A stretch of DNA of 20,541 bases, taken from the NCBI GenBank assembly GCA_013152695.1, contig JAADFV010000431.1, positions 1-20,541 of the forward strand, given 5' to 3'. This document shows positions 7,420 through 14,038 of this stretch, piece by piece (within the stretch, counting starts at the first letter, position 1; each line of letters opens with the position of its first letter). The DNA comes from Chloroflexota bacterium (lineage in GTDB: Bacteria > Chloroflexota > Anaerolineae > J102). The position numbers and the translations under genes were made by a program. The notes beneath the pieces were generated by a model. The model made no database searches. It saw nothing but the letters and a program-made list of their open reading frames with translations, and was not told the DNA's origin.

Positions 7420-8856
7420 TCAGTAACGCGAGCAATATCGATGGTGTCGATTGTGATTTGCTGGCGCCCTTTCCCGATGAGGTCTGAGATTAGGGGTCAT
7501 CTCGATGCCCAGGCGCTTGAGGGTGAGAGCTTTCAGTCCCAAACTACGGCTGGCCGGATCGAGGAGAAACTCGCCGATCATGGTATCGATCAGGGGCCCC
7601 TGCACAGGGAGGCCGTGGCGGCGACAGACAATGATATCGTATTTAGCGTTGTGAGCCAGTTTGCTTTTGTTGGCATCGGCAAGAATGGGGCCCAAGAGGT
7701 TCTGAACCTGTGTCAGCGATAGTTGCTGGCCAGATTGATGCCCAATCGGCACATAGACGTTGTTCTCTGGCCCTGCTCCCCACCCTAATGCTATCCCCAC
7801 CAACCGCGCCCGGTGTTCGTCGATACTGTTCGTCTCGACATCGAAAGTGATGCGCTCGCTCTCCTGCAAGATGGCAACAACTTCGCTCAACGCTTCGGGA
7901 GTGGTGATAGCGCGGTAACCTTTGGGCGCGTTGGTATCGCTGATTTCTGTCGAGGCGAACAAGCCTAATTGGCTGCCAGCGTTGTTCGAGCGCGGATTGA
8001 CCTCAGGAAGACGGGGGATGAGGGTATTGAATTCGAGCTCAGAAAGAAGCTGGACGACACGGCGACGATCATAATCCCGCAATACACAGGCATCGAGATC
8101 GAGTTCGATGCCGGGGACATCGACGATGGTGCCCAGAGCACGGGAAAGATAAGCCTCGTCGCGATGAGCAGCGAGGGCATTGCGTGTACGTGTCGGCGTC
8201 ACCTCATCAAGATGCTCGTAAATGGCATCGAGGGTGCCCCATTTCTGCAGCAACTTAATCGCCCCTTTTTCGCCCACGCCATAAACGCCGGGGATGTTAT
8301 CGGACTTGTCGCCTACCAGTGCTTTGAGATCGACCAGTTGCCAGGGCTCCAGGTGATAACGCTCCCGAATCTTGTCGGGGGTATAGATGATGGTGTCGGA
8401 GAATCTACGGCCCGAGGTCAGAACCCAGATACGGTCGTTGACAATCTGCAGCAGGTCCCGGTCTCCTGTGACAATGAGCGTAGGGATGTCGCGGGCGGCT
8501 GCTTGATGGGCGAGGGTGGCCAAAACATCATCTGCTTCATAGCCTTCGGCTGTAAAAATAGGGATATTGAAGGCCTCGACGACTTCCTGGATGCGTCCAA
8601 TCTGCATTTGTAGCTCATCGGGCATGCGCTCGCGCGTAGCCTTGTATTCCTCGTATTTATCCTGACGAAAACTACGTCCCACATCAAAAGCAACGGCGAT
8701 GTGTGTGGGTTGTTGCTCACGCAAGACGTTGAGCAGCATGGAGAGAAAACCGTAAGTGGCGTTGGTTAGTTCTCCCTTACTGGTTGCCATATCAGGAGGT
8801 AGGGCAAAGAAGGCACGATAGGCGAGGGAATGCCCGTCAATGAGAATGAGTTTCAT
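7420..8856 (-). CDS. polA: DNA polymerase I, 5'-nuclease and proofreading part, ending at a frameshift
   Basis: N-terminal part of Pol I. Seen: the 5'-3' flap nuclease at about 1-285, with acidic metal ligands in LILIDGHSLAYR (Asp7), AEGYEADDVLATLA, VTGDRDLLQI and VGDKSDNIPG. The 3'-5' exonuclease domain starts near 335 with ITFDVETNS (Asp339, Glu341) and AHNAKYD (Asp407). The fourth carboxylate is supplied by YAAAD in the other frame, so a repaired protein keeps a full DEDD proofreading set. After GIEMTP (about residue 455) the reading leaves the family pattern (NLRPHRERAPANHNRHH) and stops at 7420; the other frame continues correctly from ISDLIG. The start at 8856 (MKLILIDGHSLAYR) matches the family N-terminus; only a weak GGA precedes it. 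Probably a single gene interrupted by an indel. Confidence 0.93.
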   Translation of the reverse strand: MKLILIDGHSLAYRAFFALPPDMATSKGELTNATYGFLSMLLNVLREQQPTHIAVAFDVGRSFRQDKYEEYKATRERMPDELQMQIGRIQEVVEAFNIPIFTAEGYEADDVLATLAHQAAARDIPTLIVTGDRDLLQIVNDRIWVLTSGRRFSDTIIYTPDKIRERYHLEPWQLVDLKALVGDKSDNIPGVYGVGEKGAIKLLQKWGTLDAIYEHLDEVTPTRTRNALAAHRDEAYLSRALGTIVDVPGIELDLDACVLRDYDRRRVVQLLSELEFNTLIPRLPEVNPRSNNAGSQLGLFASTEISDTNAPKGYRAITTPEALSEVVAILQESERITFDVETNSIDEHRARLVGIALGWGAGPENNVYVPIGHQSGQQLSLTQVQNLLGPILADANKSKLAHNAKYDIIVCRRHGLPVQGPLIDTMIGEFLLDPASRSLGLKALTLKRLGIEMTPNLRPHRERAPANHNRHHRYCSRY

Positions 8857-9069
8857 GATTCGATTCCGTGGTTAGGGCAGAGTGTGCCCTTGTCGGTTCA
8901 GCAGAGGCAAAATCTGGGTTTCTGTTTTACTGGGCCAGGAGAATGCCATTTGCAAGACATCTCGGTGCTTGCTGATTATCCACCCAGAAAGGCGAACAAA
9001 GCAAACCGCCCACAACGCAGATGAATGCGCGTGGGCGGTCGCAAGGCAAATCAAAGAGTTGTGAAGAGG
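8857..9069. other. polA upstream region, non-coding
   Basis: This 213-base gap holds the terminator of the upstream helicase-like operon (8994-9039) and the polA leader. A short inverted repeat AGGGCA-gagtg-TGCCCT (8874-8890) lies 18 bases before the polA ATG. No strong promoter is visible for polA; TTGCAA with a poor -10 about 19 nt downstream is the best and I do not claim it. Short ORFs crossing the gap on both strands lack ribosome binding sites and family resemblance. Confidence 0.5.
8994..9039 (-). terminator. Rho-independent terminator after the helicase-like operon
   Basis: Perfect 9-bp arms ACCGCCCAC (9005-9013) and GTGGGCGGT (9031-9039), with an inner CGCA/TGCG extension and a short loop. 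On the minus strand the hairpin is followed by TTTGCTTTGTT. It lies 30 bases past the stop of the small basic gene (9070), so it ends transcripts from that side and insulates polA. Confidence 0.75.
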
Positions 9070-9288
9070 TCAGGCATTTGCGATGGCCAATTTACCGGCA
9101 TCGAGTAGCGCTTTCACCTGAGGTTGTTCACGGATATCGGCGCGAAAGCGGAACTGACGTCCCTTATCCAAGCGTAGATTACCAGAGCCGAGGTGAAGCG
9201 TGATGTGTTCGTCACTGACGTTTTTCAGCCATACAGAACTACGGACTTTGTAGGTAGCTTGGGGAGGACGGCGAAATGAAAGACGCAT
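9070..9288 (-). CDS. Small basic protein of unknown function, cotranscribed with the helicase-like gene
   Basis: I do not recognise this 72-residue protein. It is basic (14 Lys/Arg against 6 Asp/Glu), with an Arg-rich N-terminus (MRLSFRRPPQ). A beta-rich-looking middle (WLKNVSDEHITLHLGSGNL) is followed by RLDKGRQFRFRAD and an end PQVKALLDAGKLAIANA that looks helical. There is no signal peptide or membrane segment. It is supported as a real gene by GGAGGG at 9301-9296, 7 nt before the ATG; by its position 38 bases after the helicase-like stop on the same strand; and by the strong terminator just beyond. The KNVSDE..TL.LGSG pattern suggests a compact beta fold. RNA binding is only a guess from charge and neighbourhood. 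Confidence 0.7.
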   Translation of the reverse strand: MRLSFRRPPQATYKVRSSVWLKNVSDEHITLHLGSGNLRLDKGRQFRFRADIREQPQVKALLDAGKLAIANA

Positions 9289-9295
9289 ACGATAA

Positions 9296-9301
9296 CCCTC
9301 C
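9296..9301 (-). promoter_or_regulatory. Ribosome binding site of the 72-residue gene
   Basis: GGAGGG on the minus strand, 7 nt before the ATG at 9288. It is among the strongest Shine-Dalgarno matches in the window and is the main evidence that the short ORF is translated. Confidence 0.7.
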
Positions 9302-9326
9302 GGAAATGTTGATAAGGGTGTAGTGA

Positions 9327-10958
9327 TTAGGCTCGGCGGAAGGTGACAATGCGGCCACGCAAACGCGTGCTCGGCACGCGTGTGAGAACTCGTTCGTAGT
9401 AGTCTTGTTGTACTTCGACAAAAGTGAAGCGATCGCGAATATCGATATTGCCTACGGCACGGCCGGGAATGTTGGCTTCGTTGGCAATGGCGCCTACAAT
9501 GTCTTTGGGGCGCACGCCGATATCATAACCGGCATCCATGACCAAGCGCACGTAACCTTCTTCGACTTCGCGGTCTTCGTCGTGGTGCTGGGGTCGTGGA
9601 CGTTCCCGGCTGGGACGCGGTCCTCGCGAGCTGCCAGAACCGCTGGAGCGACGATCGGGGCGACCCTGGAAGACTTTCTCGCTAGGAACACCGTGTTGTG
9701 ACATGCTTACAGCCGCCGCCGCAATTTCAGACCAGTCATAGCCTTCTTCTGCCAAATCGTTGAGTAGGAAGAGATAGGTCTCGAGATTTGTGCGTTCGAT
9801 CACGGAACGGAGCTTTTGGCGGAAGGATTCGGCCCGCTGGGCCACAACGCTGGCGCGAGTGGTGGGTAACACCGCTTTGATGCGTTGCCCCAACATGTTT
9901 TCGATCTCGCTCAGGAGAGGACGTTCCGATGGCATGACCAGGCCGTAAAGCATGCCATTTTCAACCACGTTTTGGGCACGCTGCGCATACTGATCGGCAT
10001 CAGCCGGCATGTCGTAGCTGACTGCAACTTCGGTTTCTAAGGTCAACGATTGGGCAATGAGGTCAGTGAGGACGATGAAATCGAGAGAGCCTTCTTGCCA
10101 CTGACGCATGGCACTGTCACGCTCGCTGGCCTCACTGCCGCCATGAAGGGCGATAGCAGTGTAGCCCTCAGCCTGGAGAACCAAGGCTACCTGCTCAACA
10201 TCGGGGCGTAGATTCACATAAATGAGGCCACGATTGACGCTTTCGCCATCGAGCAAACGTATCAGAGTCTCCATCTTTTCACCGGAGGGGACGCTCTGAT
10301 AACGGTGTTTGATCAGGGGCATGGGCGCAGCATTGGCCTGACGCTCGAGCACAACCGGCTCGAATAAATGATCATCGGCCATTGACTGCAGCTCGGGATC
10401 GAGATGGATAGTCAGCATTGCCGTTTGGCGACCGGCAGGCAGTTGATCGAGTAGTTCACTGATCGAATCGGCCTGGCCGCGAGATAAAAGCTGGTCGATG
10501 CCATCGAGCACCATAAATTGCACGTGTTCGAGCGAGAAGGATTCACGTTCGATGTGGTCTTTCAGGCGTTTGAGGGTGCCCACCACAATCGTCGTGGGGC
10601 GACTCAAGCGTTCGGCCTCGCGGGAAATAGGCTGTTCGCCATAAACCGGCGTCACGGCAAAGTTAGGATGCTGGTTGAGTTGGCGGAACAAAATGGCGAC
10701 ACGACGTGCTTCGGCGCCATGTGGCACAAGAACTATTCCCTGAACCCCTTCTTGTTCTAGATCAAGCGTTTGCAGGATGGGTAGCACATAAGCTACGGTT
10801 TTACCACTACCGGGAGGCGCTTCCGCAACAATATCGCGCCCTGCCAGGAATTGTGGCATGAATTCTGATTGAAGTTTGGTTGGTTGCTCATAACCCAAAG
10901 TCTCTAATGCCTTCACCAATTCAGGATTGAGACCAAGTTCGGAAAATGTTTGACTCAT
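9327..10958 (-). CDS. DEAD-box helicase-like protein with eroded motor motifs and intact DbpA-type RNA-binding domain
   Basis: Relative of DeaD/CsdA RNA helicases (543 residues). Seen: the Q-motif region FSELGLNPELVKALETLGYEQPTKLQ is present in outline (about 5-30), and the Walker A APPGSGKT (47-54) is kept. The rest of the motor is not: motif Ia PTRELA reads PHGAEA; motif II DEAD reads DGID (152-155), losing the catalytic Glu; motif III SAT reads TIH (183-185); motif V, usually TDVAARGLD, reads TDLIAQSLT (298-306); and motif VI HRIGRTGR reads QRAQNVVE (326-333), losing both later arginines. An Arg/Ser/Pro/His-rich linker (about 428-462) joins a well-preserved DbpA-type RNA-binding domain (470-543) with GVRPKDIVGAIANEANIPG and DIRDRFTFVEV. 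The start at 10958 has GAGGAA upstream. It likely binds RNA without normal ATP-driven unwinding. The fold assignment is firm; the loss of activity is inferred. Confidence 0.88.
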   Translation of the reverse strand: MSQTFSELGLNPELVKALETLGYEQPTKLQSEFMPQFLAGRDIVAEAPPGSGKTVAYVLPILQTLDLEQEGVQGIVLVPHGAEARRVAILFRQLNQHPNFAVTPVYGEQPISREAERLSRPTTIVVGTLKRLKDHIERESFSLEHVQFMVLDGIDQLLSRGQADSISELLDQLPAGRQTAMLTIHLDPELQSMADDHLFEPVVLERQANAAPMPLIKHRYQSVPSGEKMETLIRLLDGESVNRGLIYVNLRPDVEQVALVLQAEGYTAIALHGGSEASERDSAMRQWQEGSLDFIVLTDLIAQSLTLETEVAVSYDMPADADQYAQRAQNVVENGMLYGLVMPSERPLLSEIENMLGQRIKAVLPTTRASVVAQRAESFRQKLRSVIERTNLETYLFLLNDLAEEGYDWSEIAAAAVSMSQHGVPSEKVFQGRPDRRSSGSGSSRGPRPSRERPRPQHHDEDREVEEGYVRLVMDAGYDIGVRPKDIVGAIANEANIPGRAVGNIDIRDRFTFVEVQQDYYERVLTRVPSTRLRGRIVTFRRA

Positions 10959-11045
10959 TTTGTTTTCATTCCTCGAAAAAGTTTCACAAGATACCGGTCA
11001 CTTTCGCAAGACTCAGCTCCCGGGGTGATATCCCACACCGCAACG

Positions 11046-11073
11046 ATTATAACATACTCTAATTATGTGACAA
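11046..11073 (-). promoter_or_regulatory. Sigma-70-type promoter for the helicase-like gene
   Basis: On the minus strand, -35 TTGTCA (11073-11068) is followed by a 16-base spacer and a perfect -10 TATAAT (11051-11046), preceded by TGT, an extended -10. Transcription would start near 11040, giving a leader of about 80 nt before the ATG at 10958. It is the best promoter match in the window. Confidence 0.7.
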
Positions 11074-11139
11074 AATTTGGACACCCTTTATTTCGTTCTG
11101 GGGAGGCCTGAAGGGGCATTGAAGTGGCTGCGAAGATGT

Positions 11140-11169
11140 TTGAGTAGTTATGCAAAGTTATGGTAGAAT
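11140..11169 (+). promoter_or_regulatory. Sigma-70-type promoter for the tyrosine recombinase gene
   Basis: TTGAGT (11140-11145), an 18-base spacer, then TAGAAT (11164-11169) with TGG before it, an extended -10. The start site would be near 11176, about 47 nt before the ATG at 11223. The element overlaps an ORF extension from 11160, which supports 11223 as the real start. Confidence 0.55.
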
Positions 11170-11210
11170 GGATAAATACCCGAGCCGAATGTACCTTTTG
11201 GTATTGTCGC

Positions 11211-11217
11211 GAGGAGG
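11211..11217 (+). promoter_or_regulatory. Ribosome binding site fixing the recombinase start
   Basis: GAGGAGG, 5 nt before the ATG at 11223. It selects this start over the in-frame ATG at 11160. Confidence 0.75.
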
Positions 11218-11222
11218 ACACC

Positions 11223-12125
11223 ATGCAGGAACAAATCCAGGCTTTTCTCGATTATCTTGAGGTAGAATCTCAGCGTTCTGCCAACACTGTTGCTGCCTAT
11301 CACAATGATCTGCGGCAGTTTTATGAATATCTGGAGCAGTTAGATCCCAGCACGACACCGCGTGGCTGGGGAAATGTAACGCGCGATCACATCTTGGGGT
11401 ATATGCTGGAAATGAAGGAGCGAGAATACGCCACCAGCACAATGGCGCGTAAAATTGCAGCCGTCAAGTCCTTTTTCAGCTTTCTTAAGAGAGAAGGTTT
11501 GATTCAAAACAGCCCCGCCGCCGATCTCGATTCACCCAAGGTCGAAAAGCATTTGCCGGCGGCAATGAGTGCCGAAGAAGTAGACCGTCTTTTGGCGGCA
11601 CCGCAAGGAACGACACCTGCGACCTTGCGGGATAGGGCGATTCTCGAATTGCTCTATGCCACAGGTCTTAGAGTAAGTGAGCTGGTTTCACTCGATGTCC
11701 CTGATGTAGATCTCGAGGCAGGCACCTTGCGCTGCGTCGGCAAGGGAAACAAAGAACGGGTGCTACCGGTTTACGAAAAGGCTCTGGATGTCCTCCGCAT
11801 GTACGTCCTCGAAGGTCGCCCCAAGCTTCTCCGCCAGGACAGCGAGGAAAAGGCCTTATTCCTCAACCGGCGGGGGCAGCGTTTGACACGCCAGGGTTTA
11901 TGGTTGATTATCAAACGCTACGTGGCCGAAGCCCAGATTCAGTCCCACGTCACCCCCCATACCCTCCGCCACTCGTTTGCCACCCACATGCTCCGTGGTG
12001 GTGCCGGCCTGCGTGAAGTGCAACAAATGTTGGGCCATGCCAACATTTCTACCACCCAGGTCTATACTCAGGTAACCAAAGATCATTTGCGCAAGGTATA
12101 CGATGATACCCATCCTCGCGCATAA
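11223..12125 (+). CDS. Xer-type tyrosine recombinase (XerC/XerD)
   Basis: Site-specific recombinase that, in the family, resolves chromosome dimers at dif. Seen: an N-terminal SAM-like core-binding domain at about 1-88 (FLDYLEVESQRSANTVAAYH) and a C-terminal catalytic domain with Arg150 (ATGLRVSEL), Lys174 in the beta-hairpin GKGNKERVLP, His246 and Arg249 (HTLRHSFATHML), His272 (LGHANISTTQ) and nucleophile Tyr281. All six catalytic positions are present. The 300 residues and the C-terminal THPRA match host Xer proteins rather than longer phage integrases. XerC and XerD cannot be told apart here. No mobile-element genes or attachment-site duplications surround it. It is first in a plus-strand group, 20 nt before the phosphorylase gene, and is driven by the promoter at 11140-11169. 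Confidence 0.93.
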   Translation: MQEQIQAFLDYLEVESQRSANTVAAYHNDLRQFYEYLEQLDPSTTPRGWGNVTRDHILGYMLEMKEREYATSTMARKIAAVKSFFSFLKREGLIQNSPAADLDSPKVEKHLPAAMSAEEVDRLLAAPQGTTPATLRDRAILELLYATGLRVSELVSLDVPDVDLEAGTLRCVGKGNKERVLPVYEKALDVLRMYVLEGRPKLLRQDSEEKALFLNRRGQRLTRQGLWLIIKRYVAEAQIQSHVTPHTLRHSFATHMLRGGAGLREVQQMLGHANISTTQVYTQVTKDHLRKVYDDTHPRA

Positions 12126-12145
12126 ACTCGCTAGTAGGAAGTTCC

Positions 12146-13000
12146 GTGAAAAGACAATTCTCTCGTACGCACTATCAAGAAAGCGCCACCTTCATTTCTC
12201 GCCACACCTCTTATCATCCGAAGGTGGCTTTTGTATTGGGATCAGGCCTTAGCACCTTTGCCGATGCCATTACCGCGGCCGACATCATCCCCTATCATGA
12301 CATCCCTTATTTTCCCGTATCGACTGTGGAGGGGCACAAGGGTAGGTTGGTGGTGGGATTGTTAGAAGGCCGGGAGGTAATGGTCATGCAAGGACGGGTG
12401 CACTATTACGAAGGCTTTACGCTTGAGGAAGTCACTTTTCCTGTACGCGCCATGCATGCCTTCGGTATCGAAACCCTTGTCCTCACAAATGCCGCCGGCG
12501 GCCTCAATCCTTCATTTCAGCCAGGCGATCTCATGCTTATCGAAGATCAGATCAATCTCGTAGGAATGATCGGCCATAACCCCCTCATGGGCCCCAACGA
12601 TGCTGAAATAGGCCCCCGTTTTCCTGACATGTCGACCCTCTACGATCGTCAATTGCGAGAATTGGCCCTGGCTACCGCGGCCAAACTCGAGATTCCTTTG
12701 CAGCGGGGCGTCTACGTGGGTCTCTCAGGGCCTGCCTACGAAACTCCCGCCGAAGTGCGGTTCTTACGCATGATCGGCGCCGATGCGACTGGTATGAGTA
12801 CGACCAATGAAGCCCTGGTGGCCCATCACGCGGGAATGCGTGTCCTCGGCTTTTCCGGAATCTCTAATTTAGCTATCGATCAGGTGGACAGTGAGCGCCA
12901 GACTACGCACGAAGAAGTGATCGCGGCCGGCCGGCTTATGGCTCCGCGTCTGGTTACGCTTCTCACTGCTATGCTCGCACGCTGGGATGAAATTGCCTAA
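12146..13000 (+). CDS. punA: Purine nucleoside phosphorylase (trimeric type)
   Basis: Phosphorolyses purine nucleosides to the free base plus ribose-1-phosphate in purine salvage. Seen: phosphate-binding VLGSGLSTFAD (30-40), VEGHKGRLVVG with His64, QGRVHYYEG (82-90), LTNAAGGL (113-120), GPRFPDMS (157-164), the base-contacting Glu199 in GPAYETPAE (195-203), Met217 in GMST, and Asn241 in GFSGISN, the counterpart of the purine-contacting Asn. The 284 residues are usual for the trimeric family. The start is a GTG at 12146 with AGGA upstream; no better ATG exists. The segment after GMST reads TNEALVA where the family commonly has VPE.(V/I)VA. It is 20 nt after the recombinase, so co-transcription is likely although the jobs are unrelated. 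Confidence 0.93.
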   Translation: MKRQFSRTHYQESATFISRHTSYHPKVAFVLGSGLSTFADAITAADIIPYHDIPYFPVSTVEGHKGRLVVGLLEGREVMVMQGRVHYYEGFTLEEVTFPVRAMHAFGIETLVLTNAAGGLNPSFQPGDLMLIEDQINLVGMIGHNPLMGPNDAEIGPRFPDMSTLYDRQLRELALATAAKLEIPLQRGVYVGLSGPAYETPAEVRFLRMIGADATGMSTTNEALVAHHAGMRVLGFSGISNLAIDQVDSERQTTHEEVIAAGRLMAPRLVTLLTAMLARWDEIA

Positions 13001-13039
13001 TATTCAGATGAAACGGTATTTAAAGATGGGAGGAAGGAT

Positions 13040-13774
13040 ATGACCGTCTTCCTTCAAACATGGGCTGAATACGAGCATTATATTTATGCACTGGTGGTGT
13101 TGGTAGCCGTCTTCGCCTTGCGCAGTGTGTTCATGGCCCGCCGCGAACGACGTTCTGCCGTCTTCCCTCTGGAGCGCGAAATCGCTTTGATGCGCCTTTA
13201 TCGCACGGCCGGTCTTACCGTCCTCCTCGCCTTGGTGATGGCCGGAACTTGGTCTGTTGGGCACCTGCTTTTACCGAAACTGGCTTATGGCACAATTTTG
13301 ACGACACCCACCCCCGACATCCTCCTCCTCATCGACACCCCCACTCCTACCTTACCACCCCCGACAGCGACTCCTACCACGACCCCTACGCCTCGCCCTC
13401 GCCCTACGCGTCGCCCTCCCCCTCCACAGACAACGCCCACGCCTGCAGTCTTACCTCCGGCCTGCCCCAACCCCGGTGCTGCTTTGGCCAGTCCTGGGCA
13501 GGGCCAAGCCATCACAGGCGAGACGCAAGTCATTGGTACGGCCAGTATCCCCAACTTCCAATTCTACAAGCTCGAATGGCGCAATGCCGCCGGTCCGGAG
13601 CAATGGAACTGGTTTGCCGGCAGCGAAACACCGGTTGTAGGAGGTGTTTTAGGCAGCTTCAATCCGGCGGGACTCCCTCCCGGCAACTACATCATCCGTC
13701 TCGTGGTCGTCGATAACACCGGCAACTATCCTAATCCCTGCACCGTTCAAGTCACCATCCCCGCGCCAGGCTAA
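13040..13774 (+). CDS. Membrane protein with P/T-rich stalk and exported Ig-like domain
   Basis: Function unknown. Seen in the 244 residues: transmembrane helix 1 at about 14-33 (YIYALVVLVAVFALRSVFMA); a short Arg/Glu-rich loop, probably cytoplasmic; helix 2 at about 57-78; a low-complexity Pro/Thr/Arg stalk at about 88-138 (repeats such as TPTPT, PRPRPTRRPPPP); and a C-terminal domain at about 142-240. That domain has the beta-pattern AITGETQVIGTASIPNFQF, LEWRN and PPGNYIIRLVVVDNTGNYP, typical of Ig-like folds. Cys142 and Cys234 flank the domain and could form a disulfide outside the cell. The ATG at 13040 follows GGAGGAAGGAT, a strong ribosome binding site. Such stalked proteins usually present a domain away from the cell surface. 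No catalytic motif is visible. Confidence 0.85.
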   Translation: MTVFLQTWAEYEHYIYALVVLVAVFALRSVFMARRERRSAVFPLEREIALMRLYRTAGLTVLLALVMAGTWSVGHLLLPKLAYGTILTTPTPDILLLIDTPTPTLPPPTATPTTTPTPRPRPTRRPPPPQTTPTPAVLPPACPNPGAALASPGQGQAITGETQVIGTASIPNFQFYKLEWRNAAGPEQWNWFAGSETPVVGGVLGSFNPAGLPPGNYIIRLVVVDNTGNYPNPCTVQVTIPAPG

Positions 13775-13824
13775 ACTCACACCGACGTGGATAGCGACCA
13801 AGACCAATCCAGAACGTCAGGGGG

Positions 13825-13842
13825 ATGACCGAGGTCATTTTT
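13825..13842 (+). terminator. Weak rho-independent terminator
   Basis: ATGACC (13825-13830) and GGTCAT (13833-13838) form a short hairpin (ATGAC stem with a CGAG loop) followed by a run of five T. It lies 50 bases after the stop of the stalked membrane protein. The stem is short, so termination may be partial. Confidence 0.45.
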
Positions 13843-13860
13843 ATGCCGGGTATTGCTTGT

Positions 13861-13936
13861 CACAGTCATGCTGAAGGTCCTTTCGAGACCCTGGTACATG
13901 TACGGCTAGACCTTTCGTTTTGCTCGGGATGAGACA
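13861..13936. repeat. Degenerate interspersed palindromic repeat (REP/MITE-like)
   Basis: A nested imperfect inverted repeat centred on the perfect palindrome GTACATGTAC (13894-13903), flanked by AAGGTC (13874-13879) and GACCTT (13909-13914). The outer ends are GTCAT (13865) and ATGAGAC (13929-13935). Read on the minus strand, one end gives CTCATCCCGAGCAAAACGAA, which resembles the GTCATCCCGAGCGAA family of dispersed repeats that I recall from many bacterial genomes. Only one copy is in the window, so the call rests on shape and resemblance. The surrounding gap (13775-14038) holds no gene. Confidence 0.4.
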
Positions 13937-14038
13937 CGGCATGTTCTTATCCAACCCAACTTCTGTGATCACATTTCGTCGTAAACGATCCGTATCATGT
14001 GTCACCCAAACTTGCTAGAAAAACAGAGGAAAGGGGGA

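Noticed and set aside
7969..8613. 214-codon plus-strand ORF opposite polA
   Set aside because: Antisense to conserved nuclease-domain coding sequence; composition explains the open frame.
6090..8856. Programmed frameshifting or a natural two-gene polA
   Set aside because: No slippery heptamer or downstream SD, the second part would start inside the exonuclease III region, and the shift direction differs from that in E1-alpha.
11223..12125. Tyrosine recombinase as the integrase of a mobile element
   Set aside because: Length, motif set and C-terminus fit a host Xer protein; no attachment duplications, tRNA target or phage/plasmid genes are nearby.
13300..13450. C-rich low-complexity DNA as a tandem repeat or CRISPR-like array
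   Set aside because: It is the coding sequence of the P/T/R stalk; units are irregular and there are no spacers.
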